Below the pieces are notes generated by a model that worked only from the letters and a program-made list of their open reading frames with translations, ran no database searches and was not told the origin of the DNA. A DNA stretch of 43,781 nt, taken from NCBI RefSeq assembly GCF_963422545.1, contig NZ_OY730247.1, positions 1 through 43,781 on the forward strand. Reading direction: 5' to 3'. The position numbers and the translations under genes are program-made. Every line of letters starts with the position of its first letter. The stretch's first letter is position 1. Source of the stretch: an uncultured Flavobacterium sp. (GTDB lineage Bacteria; Bacteroidota; Bacteroidia; Flavobacteriales; Flavobacteriaceae). Shown in pieces: positions 1 through 8,167 of this stretch.

Positions 1-503
1 CTTGCATCTTTGGCTAAACTACCATGAAATGAAACAACACCTTTTACGTTCAAATGTCCGCGGGCAGCTTCAAGAACTCCGGTTCCTCCAAAACAATATC
101 CAATCGCTACAATATTATCTGCATTTGCACCAGATTTTATTAATTGCTCCAAAGCCAAATTGATACGTTTTTGATATTCGGCATAATTAGTTTTATAATA
201 ACCGGCTTGTTTTCCTGCTTCAGTGGTGTTTTTTGGATAGTTTCCTTCTCCATAAATATCAGCGATGAAAACAGTATAGCCTAACTTTGATAAATTTGTT
301 GCAATATCTTTTGAAGCTTTATCGATTCCTAGCCAGGCCGGTAAAAGTAGAATACCCGGATTGTTACTGCTTTTTTTAGCAGATTTGATAGATAAACCGT
401 TTAATACCTGATTACCATCAGCATATTTTACTGGTTTTAATTGAGCATTTATAGTGTTAGAAAACAATATAGTAGCAAAAATAAGGAGAGCAGAATTTTT
501 CAT
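1..503 (-). CDS. Secreted dienelactone hydrolase family protein (3' end outside window)
   Basis: The reading frame runs from an ATG at 503 to the left window edge without a stop, giving 167 residues of an incomplete protein. The first 21 residues (MKNSALLIFATILFSNTINA then Q) are a typical signal peptide, so the enzyme is probably periplasmic or secreted. The body shows the alpha/beta-hydrolase pattern of the dienelactone hydrolase family: an early PGILLLPAWLG strand and loop, an ADIYGEG segment, and the nucleophile elbow GYCFGG, in which Cys replaces the usual Ser. The catalytic Asp and His lie beyond the edge. Substrate is unknown. It reads in the same direction as the Lrp gene upstream but is separated from it by a terminator-like hairpin, so it is probably transcribed alone. 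Confidence 0.85.
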   Translation of the reverse strand, partial: MKNSALLIFATILFSNTINAQLKPVKYADGNQVLNGLSIKSAKKSSNNPGILLLPAWLGIDKASKDIATNLSKLGYTVFIADIYGEGNYPKNTTEAGKQAGYYKTNYAEYQKRINLALEQLIKSGANADNIVAIGYCFGGTGVLEAARGHLNVKGVVSFHGSLAKDA

Positions 504-542
504 GGTTTCACAATTTTTAACAAATATCAGAAATATTATGTT

Positions 543-578
543 ACAAAAAAACCTCAAAAGTGTTTTCTTCTGAGGTTT
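543..578 (-). terminator. Intrinsic terminator after the Lrp/AsnC gene
   Basis: Arms AAACCTCA (549-556) and TGAGGTTT (571-578) form a perfect 8-bp stem. On the minus strand the stem is followed by a short T-run, matching termination of the Lrp/AsnC transcript. Confidence 0.65.
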
Positions 579-634
579 ATAACATTTGGCATTCGGAATC
601 AATAATCTATTGAAATTTAAATTATCAGGAATGC

Positions 635-1087
635 TTATAAAGTAATATTTCGTTTAAAAGCGCAGCCCAATTCTACCATTGAATCAGTTTTGGCAATTCC
701 GGGAATATTATCAATTTTTTCATATAATATTCTACGCATGTGTTCGTGGTTTTTTGCCGTAATTTTGAGGTAAAGCGTGAAAGATCCTGTTACAAAATAA
801 CATTCGGTAATTTCCGGAATTTCTTTTAATGCTTCGATAATTCGCTCTGAATCTGAATCTTTATTTAGTGTAATACCGGTAAAAGAAGCCCAATCGTAAC
901 CAATTTGTTTTTCGTTTAAAATAGGTTTAATACCAGTAATAATTCCTTGTTCAAATAAACGATTAATACGTTGGTGGACCATAGTATTTGAAATTTTTAA
1001 ATTAGTAGCAATGGTAGAAAATGCGATTCTGCCATCTTTTTCTAATTCCTTTATAATTTTAATGTCAAACTCGTCTAAGATATCCAT
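635..1087 (-). CDS. Lrp/AsnC family transcriptional regulator
   Basis: The 150-residue protein has the standard Lrp/AsnC length and layout. An N-terminal winged helix-turn-helix (LDEFDIKIIKELEKDGR, then a recognition region around ISNTMVHQRINRL, residues about 3-50) is followed by a C-terminal RAM effector domain (about 65-145, with ITECYFVTGSFTLYLKI). Family members bind amino acids and act as octamers or hexadecamers on DNA. It is divergent from ornithine aminotransferase, so control of ornithine/arginine catabolism and of itself is the natural inference. The shared spacer has a large dyad that could be its operator. The effector is not deducible from sequence. Confidence 0.93.
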   Translation of the reverse strand: MDILDEFDIKIIKELEKDGRIAFSTIATNLKISNTMVHQRINRLFEQGIITGIKPILNEKQIGYDWASFTGITLNKDSDSERIIEALKEIPEITECYFVTGSFTLYLKITAKNHEHMRRILYEKIDNIPGIAKTDSMVELGCAFKRNITL

Positions 1088-1144
1088 GCACTATTTTTTT
1101 TCGTTTAATTTATGTAAAGATAAAAATAACTATGATTTGATGTT

Positions 1145-1201
1145 TAAAACCAAAAGATAAAACGACTTATAATTGTGTTAAAATAAGTTATTTTGGTTTT
1201 A
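1145..1201. promoter_or_regulatory. Nested dyad in the lrp-rocD divergent spacer
   Basis: Outer arms TAAAACCAAAA (1145-1155) and TTTTGGTTTTA (1191-1201) are perfect complements. Inside them are ACTTAT (1165-1170) and ATAAGT (1183-1188). The element is upstream of the rocD promoter and close to the start of the Lrp/AsnC gene, as expected for a Lrp-type operator. Binding is inferred. Confidence 0.45.
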
Positions 1202-1235
1202 TGAAAGCTATTATTGAGTTAAAACATGTTGGTTT

Positions 1236-1267
1236 TTGCGTTTAAATAAATAAATTTTATATTTTTG
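1236..1267 (+). promoter_or_regulatory. Bacteroidota-type promoter of rocD
   Basis: TTG at 1236-1238 is separated by 21 bp from TATTTTTG at 1260-1267. This fits the TTG / TAnnTTTG pattern with 17-23 bp spacing described for flavobacterial housekeeping promoters. The expected start of transcription is about 1274, 15 bp before the ATG. Confidence 0.6.
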
Positions 1268-1288
1268 CTTTAATAAAAATAAATTATC

Positions 1289-2542
1289 ATGGCACATAAG
1301 CAAGAAATACTTTCATCAAAGTCCGAGGTTTTGATTGAAAAAGAAAACAAATACGGAGCTCACAATTATCATCCGCTTCCGGTTGTACTAGAAAGAGGAG
1401 AAGGAGTATATGTTTGGGATGTTGACGGAAAAAAGTATTATGATTTTTTATCGGCTTATTCTGCTGTAAATCAAGGTCACTGTCATCCTAAAATTGTAAA
1501 AGCAATGACTGACCAAGCACAGAAATTGTCTTTGACTTCACGTGCTTTTTACAATGATAAATTAGGAAACTATGAAGAATTTGTAACGAATTATTTTGGT
1601 TTTGATAAAGTATTACCAATGAATACAGGCGCAGAAGCAGTTGAAACTGCTTTGAAACTTTGTAGAAAATGGGCATATGAAGTAAAAGGGATTCATGAAA
1701 ATCTGGCACAGATTATTGTTTGCGAGAATAATTTTCATGGAAGAACAACTACAATTATTTCTTTCTCTAATGATGAAACCGCTCGTAAAAGCTTTGGTCC
1801 TTTTACAGAAGGATTTATAAAAATAGAATATGATAACCTTTCAGCTCTTGAAAAAGTTTTAGAATCATCAAAAAATATTGCCGGGTTTTTAGTAGAACCA
1901 ATTCAGGGTGAAGCCGGAGTTTATGTTCCGTCAGAAGGATATTTGGCGAAAGCAAAAGAGTTGTGTGAGAAACATAATGTATTGTTTATTGCAGACGAGG
2001 TTCAGACCGGAATTGCGCGTACCGGAAAATTATTAGCCGTTCATCACGAAAATGTTCAACCGGATATCTTGATTTTAGGAAAAGCAATTTCTGGTGGAGT
2101 TTACCCAGTTTCGGCAGTTTTAGCAAACAACGAAATCATGAATGTGATTAGACCGGGACAACACGGATCTACTTTTGGAGGAAATCCTGTAGCTGCGGCT
2201 GTTGCAATTGCTGCTCTTGAAGTGGTTAAAGAAGAAAACTTAGCCGAAAACGCAGAACGTTTAGGAATCATTTTAAGAAAAGGTTTAAATGAAATCGCTA
2301 CACGCAATAACTTAATTACACTGGTTCGTGGAAAAGGTTTATTGAACGCGATTGTAATTAACTGCGGAGAGGATTCTGATTTGGCTTGGGAAATCTGTCT
2401 GAAATTCAGAGACAACGGATTATTGGCAAAACCAACTCACGGTAACAAAATCAGATTAGCACCACCATTGGTAATGACTGAAGCTCAAATTCAGGAATGT
2501 CTTGAAATTATTGAGAAGTCATTAAATGAGTTTAGAAAATAA
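1289..2542 (+). CDS. rocD: Ornithine--oxo-acid aminotransferase
   Basis: The 417-residue protein has the length and motifs of class-III PLP aminotransferases of the ornithine type. It converts ornithine and 2-oxoglutarate to glutamate semialdehyde and glutamate in the cytosol. Landmarks are EKYGAHNYHPLPVV-like N-terminal sequence, MNTGAEAVETALKL (PLP phosphate region), ENNFHGRTTTIIS, the Asp-containing FIADEVQTGIARTGK, and the PLP lysine in LILGKAISGG. The start has an A-rich leader rather than an SD site, normal for this phylum. It is divergent from a Lrp/AsnC gene and followed by a strong hairpin, so it is probably monocistronic. Confidence 0.96.
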   Translation: MAHKQEILSSKSEVLIEKENKYGAHNYHPLPVVLERGEGVYVWDVDGKKYYDFLSAYSAVNQGHCHPKIVKAMTDQAQKLSLTSRAFYNDKLGNYEEFVTNYFGFDKVLPMNTGAEAVETALKLCRKWAYEVKGIHENLAQIIVCENNFHGRTTTIISFSNDETARKSFGPFTEGFIKIEYDNLSALEKVLESSKNIAGFLVEPIQGEAGVYVPSEGYLAKAKELCEKHNVLFIADEVQTGIARTGKLLAVHHENVQPDILILGKAISGGVYPVSAVLANNEIMNVIRPGQHGSTFGGNPVAAAVAIAALEVVKEENLAENAERLGIILRKGLNEIATRNNLITLVRGKGLLNAIVINCGEDSDLAWEICLKFRDNGLLAKPTHGNKIRLAPPLVMTEAQIQECLEIIEKSLNEFRK

Positions 2543-2546
2543 TTTT

Positions 2547-2625
2547 TTTTCACGCAGATCTTGCAGATTTAGCAGATTTTTATTTTAATCTTTTTAATTC
2601 TTTAATCTGTGGCTTTAAAATACAT
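2547..2625. repeat. Half copy of the CACAGATT-type dispersed repeat
   Basis: The spacer after rocD has GCAGAT units in tandem, then AATCTGTGGC near 2615-2624. It resembles a decayed copy of the longer inverted repeat between moeB and moaE (24290-24460). Confidence 0.4.
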
Positions 2626-2685
2626 AGTTGTGTTTCTATTTGTTAAAAAGAAAGCATAAATATTTTTACTTATCTTTATTATATA

Positions 2686-2717
2686 AAAAGGCGACTGTAT
2701 TTAAACAATCGCCTTTT
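2686..2717 (+). terminator. Bidirectional-looking terminator of rocD
   Basis: AAAAGGCGA (2686-2694) pairs perfectly with TCGCCTTTT (2709-2717). An A-tract on the left and a T-tract on the right allow termination from either side. Confidence 0.75.
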
Positions 2718-2759
2718 GGTTATAATTACTTAAAATATGAAAAAAAGTAACTATTTCTT

Positions 2760-2788
2760 TGAGCCAATGTTTATAAAGCATTGGCTCA
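2760..2788 (-). terminator. Hairpin just beyond the cysteine desulfurase stop codon
   Basis: TGAGCCAATG (2760-2769) and CATTGGCTCA (2779-2788) form a perfect 10-bp stem eight bases past the stop codon of the minus-strand cargo gene. The T-run is better on the plus side, so it may also serve the convergent rocD transcript. Confidence 0.55.
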
Positions 2789-2795
2789 TTTTATT

Positions 2796-4730
2796 TTAGA
2801 ATCTAACTTTTTTAAGTTCCCACAAGGTTTTAATAAAAGTATCGACATCATCGGTTGTATTATAAAATGCCAATGAAGGACGAACAGTCGTTTCAATACC
2901 CATTCTGCGCAAAATAGGCTGCGCACAATGATGTCCAGTTCTTACGGCAACGCCTTCTTTGTTTAAAGCCTGTCCAACCTGATCGTTTGAATAGCCTTGT
3001 AAATTAAAAGACAATACGCTGGCTTTATCTTTGGCAGTTCCAATCAATCGTACACCCGGAATTTCTTTCAAAAGTCTTGTTGCATATTCTAACAAATAAT
3101 GCTCGTACTGACCAATAGCTTCAATTCCTAATTTGGTTACATAATCTATTGCAGCGCCAAGACCAATAGCATCGGCAATATTTCCGGTTCCGGCTTCAAA
3201 ACGATTTGGTGCTTTGTGGTATTTAATTTCCTCAAAAGTTACGTCCTGAATCATGTTTCCGCCAGATTGATACGGTGGCATTTCGTTTAGCAAATCTTCT
3301 TTTCCGTATAAAGTTCCAATTCCAGTTGGGCCAAATAATTTATGTCCAGAGAAAACCAGCCAATCCGGATTTAAATGCTGAACATCAACTTTCATGTGCG
3401 AAACTGATTGTGCGCCGTCGATTAAAACTTTTGCTCCGGCTGCATGTGCCATTTCAACTATTTTTTTCGCTGGCGTTATTGTTCCCAATGCATTTGAAAC
3501 TTGCGTAAAAGCAACCAAACGTGTTTTTGAATTCAGTAGTTTTGCATATTCGTCAAGCAAAATCTGACCGTCGTCATCTACAGGAATTACTCGTAATTTC
3601 AAACCTTTTTTGTCAGCAAGACGTTTCCACGGAACAATATTCGCATGATGTTCCAGATTACTCACAATGATTTCATCTCCGGAATTTAAATTCTGATCAC
3701 CCCAAGTGCACGCAACTAAATTTATAGCTTCTGTCGCACCGCGAACAAACACAATTTCGTTTACAGAAGATGCATTCAGAAAAGTTTTTACTTTTTCGCG
3801 AGCTGCTTCATACGCATCAGATGCGCGGGCTGCCAGTTCATGTGCCGCACGATGAATGTTTGAATTTTCATGTTCGTAGAAATACGCAATTCTGTCAATT
3901 ACTGATTGCGGTTTCTGCGTTGTTGCTGCATTATCAAACCAAACTAATGGTTTGCCGTTTACGGTTTCTTTTAGAATCGGAAAATCTTTTTTTACTGAAG
4001 CTGCATCAAAATGGTGTCCTTTAAAAAGATTAACTCCTTTAGAATCAAAAGAATTTCCAACAATTATATCTGTACTTCTTTTATCAAAAGCAAAAGGATT
4101 CTGATCTAAAAAATAGTAGGATGATGTTGTTTCATTTCCGTTTAAAGGAAAATCTTCGCGTTTTTTAAACTGTGTATCTACAAATGATAAAGCAGCCTGC
4201 AGTTCAATTTCAAAAGAAGAATTTTCTGTTTGAAACGGCAGATATTGATTGTTTAATGACAACGGCGAAAAAACTGATTCTTCATTCAATTGAGCAGGAT
4301 TTCCGTTTTTCAAATTAACATCATGAAATCCGGTATGCGGATCATTGATATTAAAATCATGGTTTTCCTGAACTCCTGACGACGAATTTTTGTTCTGCGG
4401 ATCAAATCCTGCTCCGGCATTTGGATATAAAGCAAAAGCTCCTGTATTTCCATTATTTAATGCAGAAGGAGAAGCTCCAAAACCACTAAATGCAGGCGGC
4501 GCAGGCGATGTACTCGACGGACTTACTACTGGAATCTGACCAAACTGATCAGCGTTTCCGGTATGCAATATCGTTTCTGCAATCTTTGTCGCGCGCGGGT
4601 GTTCAGCTTTATCCGGACTTAATGATATTTCTTTCGGAAATTCATTCGGTAAAGATTTGAACAACTCGTTTGCTAAATTTTGCAGATCGTCGATGTTGGG
4701 TAAACCGTTGTTGTTAATATTTGTACTCAT
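2796..4730 (-). CDS. Family 2A encapsulin cargo: cysteine desulfurase (SufS-like) with long disordered N-terminus
   Basis: The protein has 644 residues, far longer than the roughly 400 of SufS. Residues 241-644 are a complete class-II cysteine desulfurase: FDNAATTQKP (265-274), the PLP lysine K464 in SGHKLFGPTG, and the persulfide-forming C602 in RTGHHCAQP. It removes sulfur from cysteine, giving alanine and an enzyme persulfide. Residues 1-240 are low complexity, rich in Asn, Ser, Pro and Gly, with a short helical start (IDDLQNLANELFKSLP, 13-28) and a hydrophobic patch near 172-187. A long disordered N-terminal domain of this kind is known to direct cysteine desulfurase into Family 2A (SrpI) encapsulins, and the shell gene lies immediately upstream, overlapping by 17 bp. 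SufS proper would lack this extension. Confidence in the cargo role is high; targeting is inferred from family and context. Confidence 0.95.
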   Translation of the reverse strand: MSTNINNNGLPNIDDLQNLANELFKSLPNEFPKEISLSPDKAEHPRATKIAETILHTGNADQFGQIPVVSPSSTSPAPPAFSGFGASPSALNNGNTGAFALYPNAGAGFDPQNKNSSSGVQENHDFNINDPHTGFHDVNLKNGNPAQLNEESVFSPLSLNNQYLPFQTENSSFEIELQAALSFVDTQFKKREDFPLNGNETTSSYYFLDQNPFAFDKRSTDIIVGNSFDSKGVNLFKGHHFDAASVKKDFPILKETVNGKPLVWFDNAATTQKPQSVIDRIAYFYEHENSNIHRAAHELAARASDAYEAAREKVKTFLNASSVNEIVFVRGATEAINLVACTWGDQNLNSGDEIIVSNLEHHANIVPWKRLADKKGLKLRVIPVDDDGQILLDEYAKLLNSKTRLVAFTQVSNALGTITPAKKIVEMAHAAGAKVLIDGAQSVSHMKVDVQHLNPDWLVFSGHKLFGPTGIGTLYGKEDLLNEMPPYQSGGNMIQDVTFEEIKYHKAPNRFEAGTGNIADAIGLGAAIDYVTKLGIEAIGQYEHYLLEYATRLLKEIPGVRLIGTAKDKASVLSFNLQGYSNDQVGQALNKEGVAVRTGHHCAQPILRRMGIETTVRPSLAFYNTTDDVDTFIKTLWELKKVRF

Positions 4731-5634
4731 GATACTTTCCTATTTCTACATCTTCTAAAACAGCAATAGCATCATCTACCAAAATAGCCAAAGAACAATA
4801 AAGAGATACTAAATACGAAGCAATGGCTTTTTCATTAATTCCCATAAAACGAACTGATAATCCAGGAGATTGTTCGCCTTGTAAACCAGGCTGAATAAGT
4901 CCGATAACACCTTGACGGCTTTCGCCAGTTCTTAAAAGAATGATTTTTGATTTTCCTTTTTCGATTGGTAATTTGTCAGATGGAATAAGCGGAATTCCTC
5001 TCCAGGTTAAAAATTGTGATCCAAATAGTGAAGTTGTTGGAGGCGGAACACCACGACGCGTACATTCGCGCCCAAAAGCTGCAATTGCTAAAGGATGTAA
5101 AAGAAAAAATCCAGGTTCTTTCCAGACTTTTGTCAATAATTCATCTAAATCATCCGGAGTTGGTGCACCGGTTCTTGTTTTTATAATTTGTGACGGAGCA
5201 ATGTTGCTTAATAATCCGTAATCTTTATTATTGATTAATTCGCTTTCCTGACGCTCTTTAATTGTTTCAATGGCTAAACGAAGCTGTTCTGAAATCTGGT
5301 TGTATGGTTTACTGTATAAATCAGAAACACGGGTATGGACTTCGACAATTGTTTGCACTGCGGCCAGATTATATTCTCTTGGATTCTCGATATAATCGAC
5401 AAAAGTATTAGGTAAAATTCTTTCGTCGCGTGCAGAACAATCAACTTCGATGTGGTTTGCGTTTTTAACTTTATTCAAACGAAATACTCCCGATTCTACT
5501 GGTGTCCAATGCAAAAGATGCGTTAACCAGCGTGGAGTTATAGTCCCAATTTGAGGAACGGTACGAGTTGCGATTGCTAATTGTCTTGCTGCAACATCGC
5601 CTAATGCGGTTTGTTGTTTTTGTAAATCTGCCAT
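4714..5634 (-). CDS. srpI: Family 2A encapsulin shell protein, SrpI type
   Basis: The 306-residue sequence matches my recollection of cyanobacterial SrpI, an HK97-fold shell protein: an N-terminal arm (ALGDVAARQLAIATRTVPQ, residues about 10-28), TITPRWLTHLLHWTPVE, the FVDYIENPREY and EVHTRVSDLY segments, the strongly conserved TIKERQESELINN helix, and TGAPTPDDLDELLTKVW, FGRECTRRGVPP, SLFGSQF and the C-terminal GLSVRFMGINEKAIASYLVSLY. Such proteins self-assemble in the cytosol into icosahedral nanocompartments that enclose cysteine desulfurase, and in cyanobacteria they are induced by sulfur starvation. No cyclic-nucleotide domain is present, which separates it from Family 2B. Its stop lies inside the cargo start region, suggesting translational coupling and matched expression; cysteine synthase lies 105 bp upstream. 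Confidence 0.95.
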   Translation of the reverse strand: MADLQKQQTALGDVAARQLAIATRTVPQIGTITPRWLTHLLHWTPVESGVFRLNKVKNANHIEVDCSARDERILPNTFVDYIENPREYNLAAVQTIVEVHTRVSDLYSKPYNQISEQLRLAIETIKERQESELINNKDYGLLSNIAPSQIIKTRTGAPTPDDLDELLTKVWKEPGFFLLHPLAIAAFGRECTRRGVPPPTTSLFGSQFLTWRGIPLIPSDKLPIEKGKSKIILLRTGESRQGVIGLIQPGLQGEQSPGLSVRFMGINEKAIASYLVSLYCSLAILVDDAIAVLEDVEIGKYHEYKY

Positions 5635-5739
5635 AGTTTTAAGGTTTTTCGGTTATAATTTTTGATTAAAATTTTTATAGCTTAACTGAATTAAATTTAT
5701 GGGTTTTTATTCAATTATAAGCTTTTGATTTGTAATTTG

Positions 5740-6660
5740 TTAGGAGAAAAAATCGAATAATTCTTCTACAGAAAGATAACGTTCTCCGGTATCATAATTA
5801 AAAGTCAGGATTACGGCATCTTCCGGAATGTTTTTTAATTTTTTTGAAACTGCCGCTAATGCCGCTCCGGTTGAAATACCTCCAAAAATCCCTTCTTCTT
5901 TAGTTAATTTTTTTGCAAATGAAAAAGCGTCATTTTTTTCAATGGTGACAATTTCATCAATGTATTCTCGATTAAAAACTTCGGGAATAAATCCTGCACC
6001 AATTCCCTGCAATGGGTGAGGAGCGGGAATACCGCCGCTTAAAACAGGCGAAAGTGCAGGCTCAACGGCAATAGTTTTTAGATTAGGAAAATGTTGTTTT
6101 AAAATTTTAGAAACTCCGGTAATATGTCCACCCGTTCCCACGCCTGTAATTAGATAATCAATTCCGTCCGGAAAATCGGCTAGGATTTCCTGTGCAGTTG
6201 TTCTTTCGTGAACGGCAACATTTGCAGGATTTGTAAATTGCGAAGGCAGGAAAGAATTTTTAATTGTTGCAGCTAATTCTTTGGCTTTTTCAACCGCTCC
6301 GGAAGTTCCTTTTTCTCTTGGAGTCAAAACATATTCGGCTCCGTAAGCTTCGATAATTTTTCTGCGTTCAACACTCATCGATTCCGGCATTACGATAATT
6401 ACTTTGTAACCTTTTACGGCTGCTACCAACGAAAGTCCGATTCCGGTATTTCCAGATGTGGGTTCAATAATGATAGAATCCGAATTTAAAAGTCCTTTTT
6501 GCTCTGCATCTTCAATCATTGCCAGTGCAATTCTGTCTTTGATACTTGATCCCGGATTTGATTTTTCTAATTTAATCCATACTTCGTGTGTTTTAAAAAG
6601 CTTGTTCAGCTTAATGTGAGGCGTATTCCCAATGGTTTCTAAAATGTTCTGATATTTCAT
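5740..6660 (-). CDS. cysK: Cysteine synthase (O-acetylserine sulfhydrylase)
   Basis: The 306-residue protein is a fold-type II PLP enzyme of CysK length. It makes cysteine from O-acetylserine and sulfide. The N-terminal ETIGNTPHIKL, the PLP lysine K41 in NPGSSIKDR, the substrate loop PTSGNTG (67-73), the glycine-rich phosphate site GVGTGGHITG and the C-terminal DTGERYLS are all present. There is no C-terminal CBS domain, so it is not a cystathionine beta-synthase. It sits 54 bp after the YeiH-type transporter and 105 bp before the encapsulin shell in the same direction. Placement directly before a cysteine-desulfurase nanocompartment means the operon both makes and breaks cysteine. Confidence 0.94.
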   Translation of the reverse strand: MKYQNILETIGNTPHIKLNKLFKTHEVWIKLEKSNPGSSIKDRIALAMIEDAEQKGLLNSDSIIIEPTSGNTGIGLSLVAAVKGYKVIIVMPESMSVERRKIIEAYGAEYVLTPREKGTSGAVEKAKELAATIKNSFLPSQFTNPANVAVHERTTAQEILADFPDGIDYLITGVGTGGHITGVSKILKQHFPNLKTIAVEPALSPVLSGGIPAPHPLQGIGAGFIPEVFNREYIDEIVTIEKNDAFSFAKKLTKEEGIFGGISTGAALAAVSKKLKNIPEDAVILTFNYDTGERYLSVEELFDFFS

Positions 6661-6714
6661 GTGTTTTGATATTTTTAAATCGAATAAAAAAAGGGTTCTG
6701 GCAAAAAATAAATA

Positions 6715-7974
6715 TTAACTAAAAAGCAAAAAGGCAATAATCAACGTAACAATCACATTAAATAATTGTGCAATTAAAAAGGCATACAATGGTTTTCGGC
6801 TGTTATTGGCAAGCAAATCTTTAAAATTGGTTTCTAAACCTATGCTCGTAAAAGCTAATGCAAACCAAATTCCTTGTAGATTCTTTAAACTGTCTTTAAC
6901 TTCATCTCTAACTTCTGACGTAAGCAGAAAAGAGAAAATTAATGAAGCAGCAATAAATCCCAGAACAAATTTTGGAAAACGTTCCCAAATCACTCCCAAA
7001 GTTGGTTTTGATTCAACTGCTTCTACTGATTTATTATGTGTATAAGTCCAATAAACAGAAATAGCAAAAGCAGCTAATCCTAACAATACATTCTGTGAAA
7101 ATTTTACGATTGTACTAATTTTTAGAGCTGTTTCGCCTACGAGAGTTCCAGATGCGACAACTGCGCCCGAAGTATCAATGCTTCCGCCCAGCCAGGCTCC
7201 GGTAACTTCTTCGGGAAAGTTGAAATATTTAGCAATTATGGGCATGAAAATCATCATGGGAATTGCGGTTACCAAAACAATAGAAATTACATACGATAGT
7301 TTTTTAGAATCTCCTTTAATAGCTCCCGACGTTGCGATTGCCGCAGAAACTCCGCAGATAGAAACAGCGCTGGAAATCATCATCGTTAATTCGTCGTCTA
7401 CTTTTAATTTTTTACACAACCAAAAAGCAAAATACCAAACGGATAAAACCACAATCAAAGCCTGAAATAATCCCAAGGAACCTGCTTTTATGATGTCTGA
7501 AAAAATAACACTGGTTCCTAATAAAACCAATCCGATTTTTACAAATATTTCTGTAGAAAGTGCTGAGCGAAACCACTCAGGAAGTTTGAAGAAATTACCA
7601 ATTGCTAATCCGATAATCAAACTAAAAATAACAGCTTCAAGATTGAGCCCTTTTATGGTTGTGTTTCCTGCAATAGCCAAAGCGATTATAGTTAACACAT
7701 AAACTATCGGGAAACCAAATAGAAAGTTCTTAACCGATTTTCCAACTAAAAAAACTCCAATTGCTCCAATAGAAATGAAATATATAAATTGAAATAAAAT
7801 GATTTTTAGATTTCCGGAATCAAATACATCATTATGTAAATCTGCACCATTTGACCATTTGAATATGGGAACTTCCGGAAGAAAAAGAAAAAGAGAAATT
7901 CCGATGATTAAAAATCCAAGAATGACTACTGTCCAGTCTTCGTGAAGGGTAAATTGTTTTGTTTGAGTTGACAT
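6715..7974 (-). CDS. YeiH-type putative sulfate exporter family transporter
   Basis: The 419-residue protein is almost entirely hydrophobic, with about ten or more membrane helices, and fits the YeiH/UPF0324 (putative sulfate exporter) family. Typical segments are LIIGLAIGN, KIGLVLLGTSVIF, SAVSICGVSAAIATSGAI and GSIDTSGAVVASGTLVG, where conserved small and polar residues sit in the middle of the membrane. It would act in the inner membrane. The family name rests on weak functional evidence, and the direction and the anion are not proven. Leading an operon with cysK and the encapsulin pair, an inorganic sulfur anion is the likeliest substrate. The 290-bp spacer upstream holds three hairpins, so it may have its own promoter. 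Confidence 0.88.
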   Translation of the reverse strand: MSTQTKQFTLHEDWTVVILGFLIIGISLFLFLPEVPIFKWSNGADLHNDVFDSGNLKIILFQFIYFISIGAIGVFLVGKSVKNFLFGFPIVYVLTIIALAIAGNTTIKGLNLEAVIFSLIIGLAIGNFFKLPEWFRSALSTEIFVKIGLVLLGTSVIFSDIIKAGSLGLFQALIVVLSVWYFAFWLCKKLKVDDELTMMISSAVSICGVSAAIATSGAIKGDSKKLSYVISIVLVTAIPMMIFMPIIAKYFNFPEEVTGAWLGGSIDTSGAVVASGTLVGETALKISTIVKFSQNVLLGLAAFAISVYWTYTHNKSVEAVESKPTLGVIWERFPKFVLGFIAASLIFSFLLTSEVRDEVKDSLKNLQGIWFALAFTSIGLETNFKDLLANNSRKPLYAFLIAQLFNVIVTLIIAFLLFS

Positions 7975-8024
7975 AATTTTTAGTTGAATTAATCTAGCAA
8001 TTATTTATTCAAAGATTTTATTTG

Positions 8025-8150
8025 AATTGCTTCCAGCTTTAGCTGGGGGTAACAGGTTTGTGGGTAAAAAAGGCTTTAGCCGAATAAGAAGTTTGGCTAA
8101 AGCCTTCCACATTTCAAATCTTGAACCTCCAGCTGAAGCTGGAGGCAATT
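8025..8150. repeat. Nested inverted repeat, MITE-like, between the two halves of the sulfur block
   Basis: Outer arms of about 26 bp (8025-8050 and 8125-8150) are inverted copies with roughly four mismatches, each containing CCAGCTT-AGCTGG. Inner arms AAGGCTTTAGCC (8070-8081) and GGCTAAAGCCTT (8095-8106) are perfect complements. The outer right arm itself contains the palindrome CCTCCAGCT/AGCTGGAGG. No ORF lies inside. The layout resembles a non-coding mobile repeat, but no target duplication was verified. Confidence 0.6.
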
Positions 8151-8167
8151 AATTATTCATTTCCGGT

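Noticed and set aside
2796..4730. Housekeeping SufS as the identity of the cysteine desulfurase
   Set aside because: SufS lacks the 240-residue disordered N-terminus, and no sufBCD or sufE genes are adjacent; the neighbour is an encapsulin shell.
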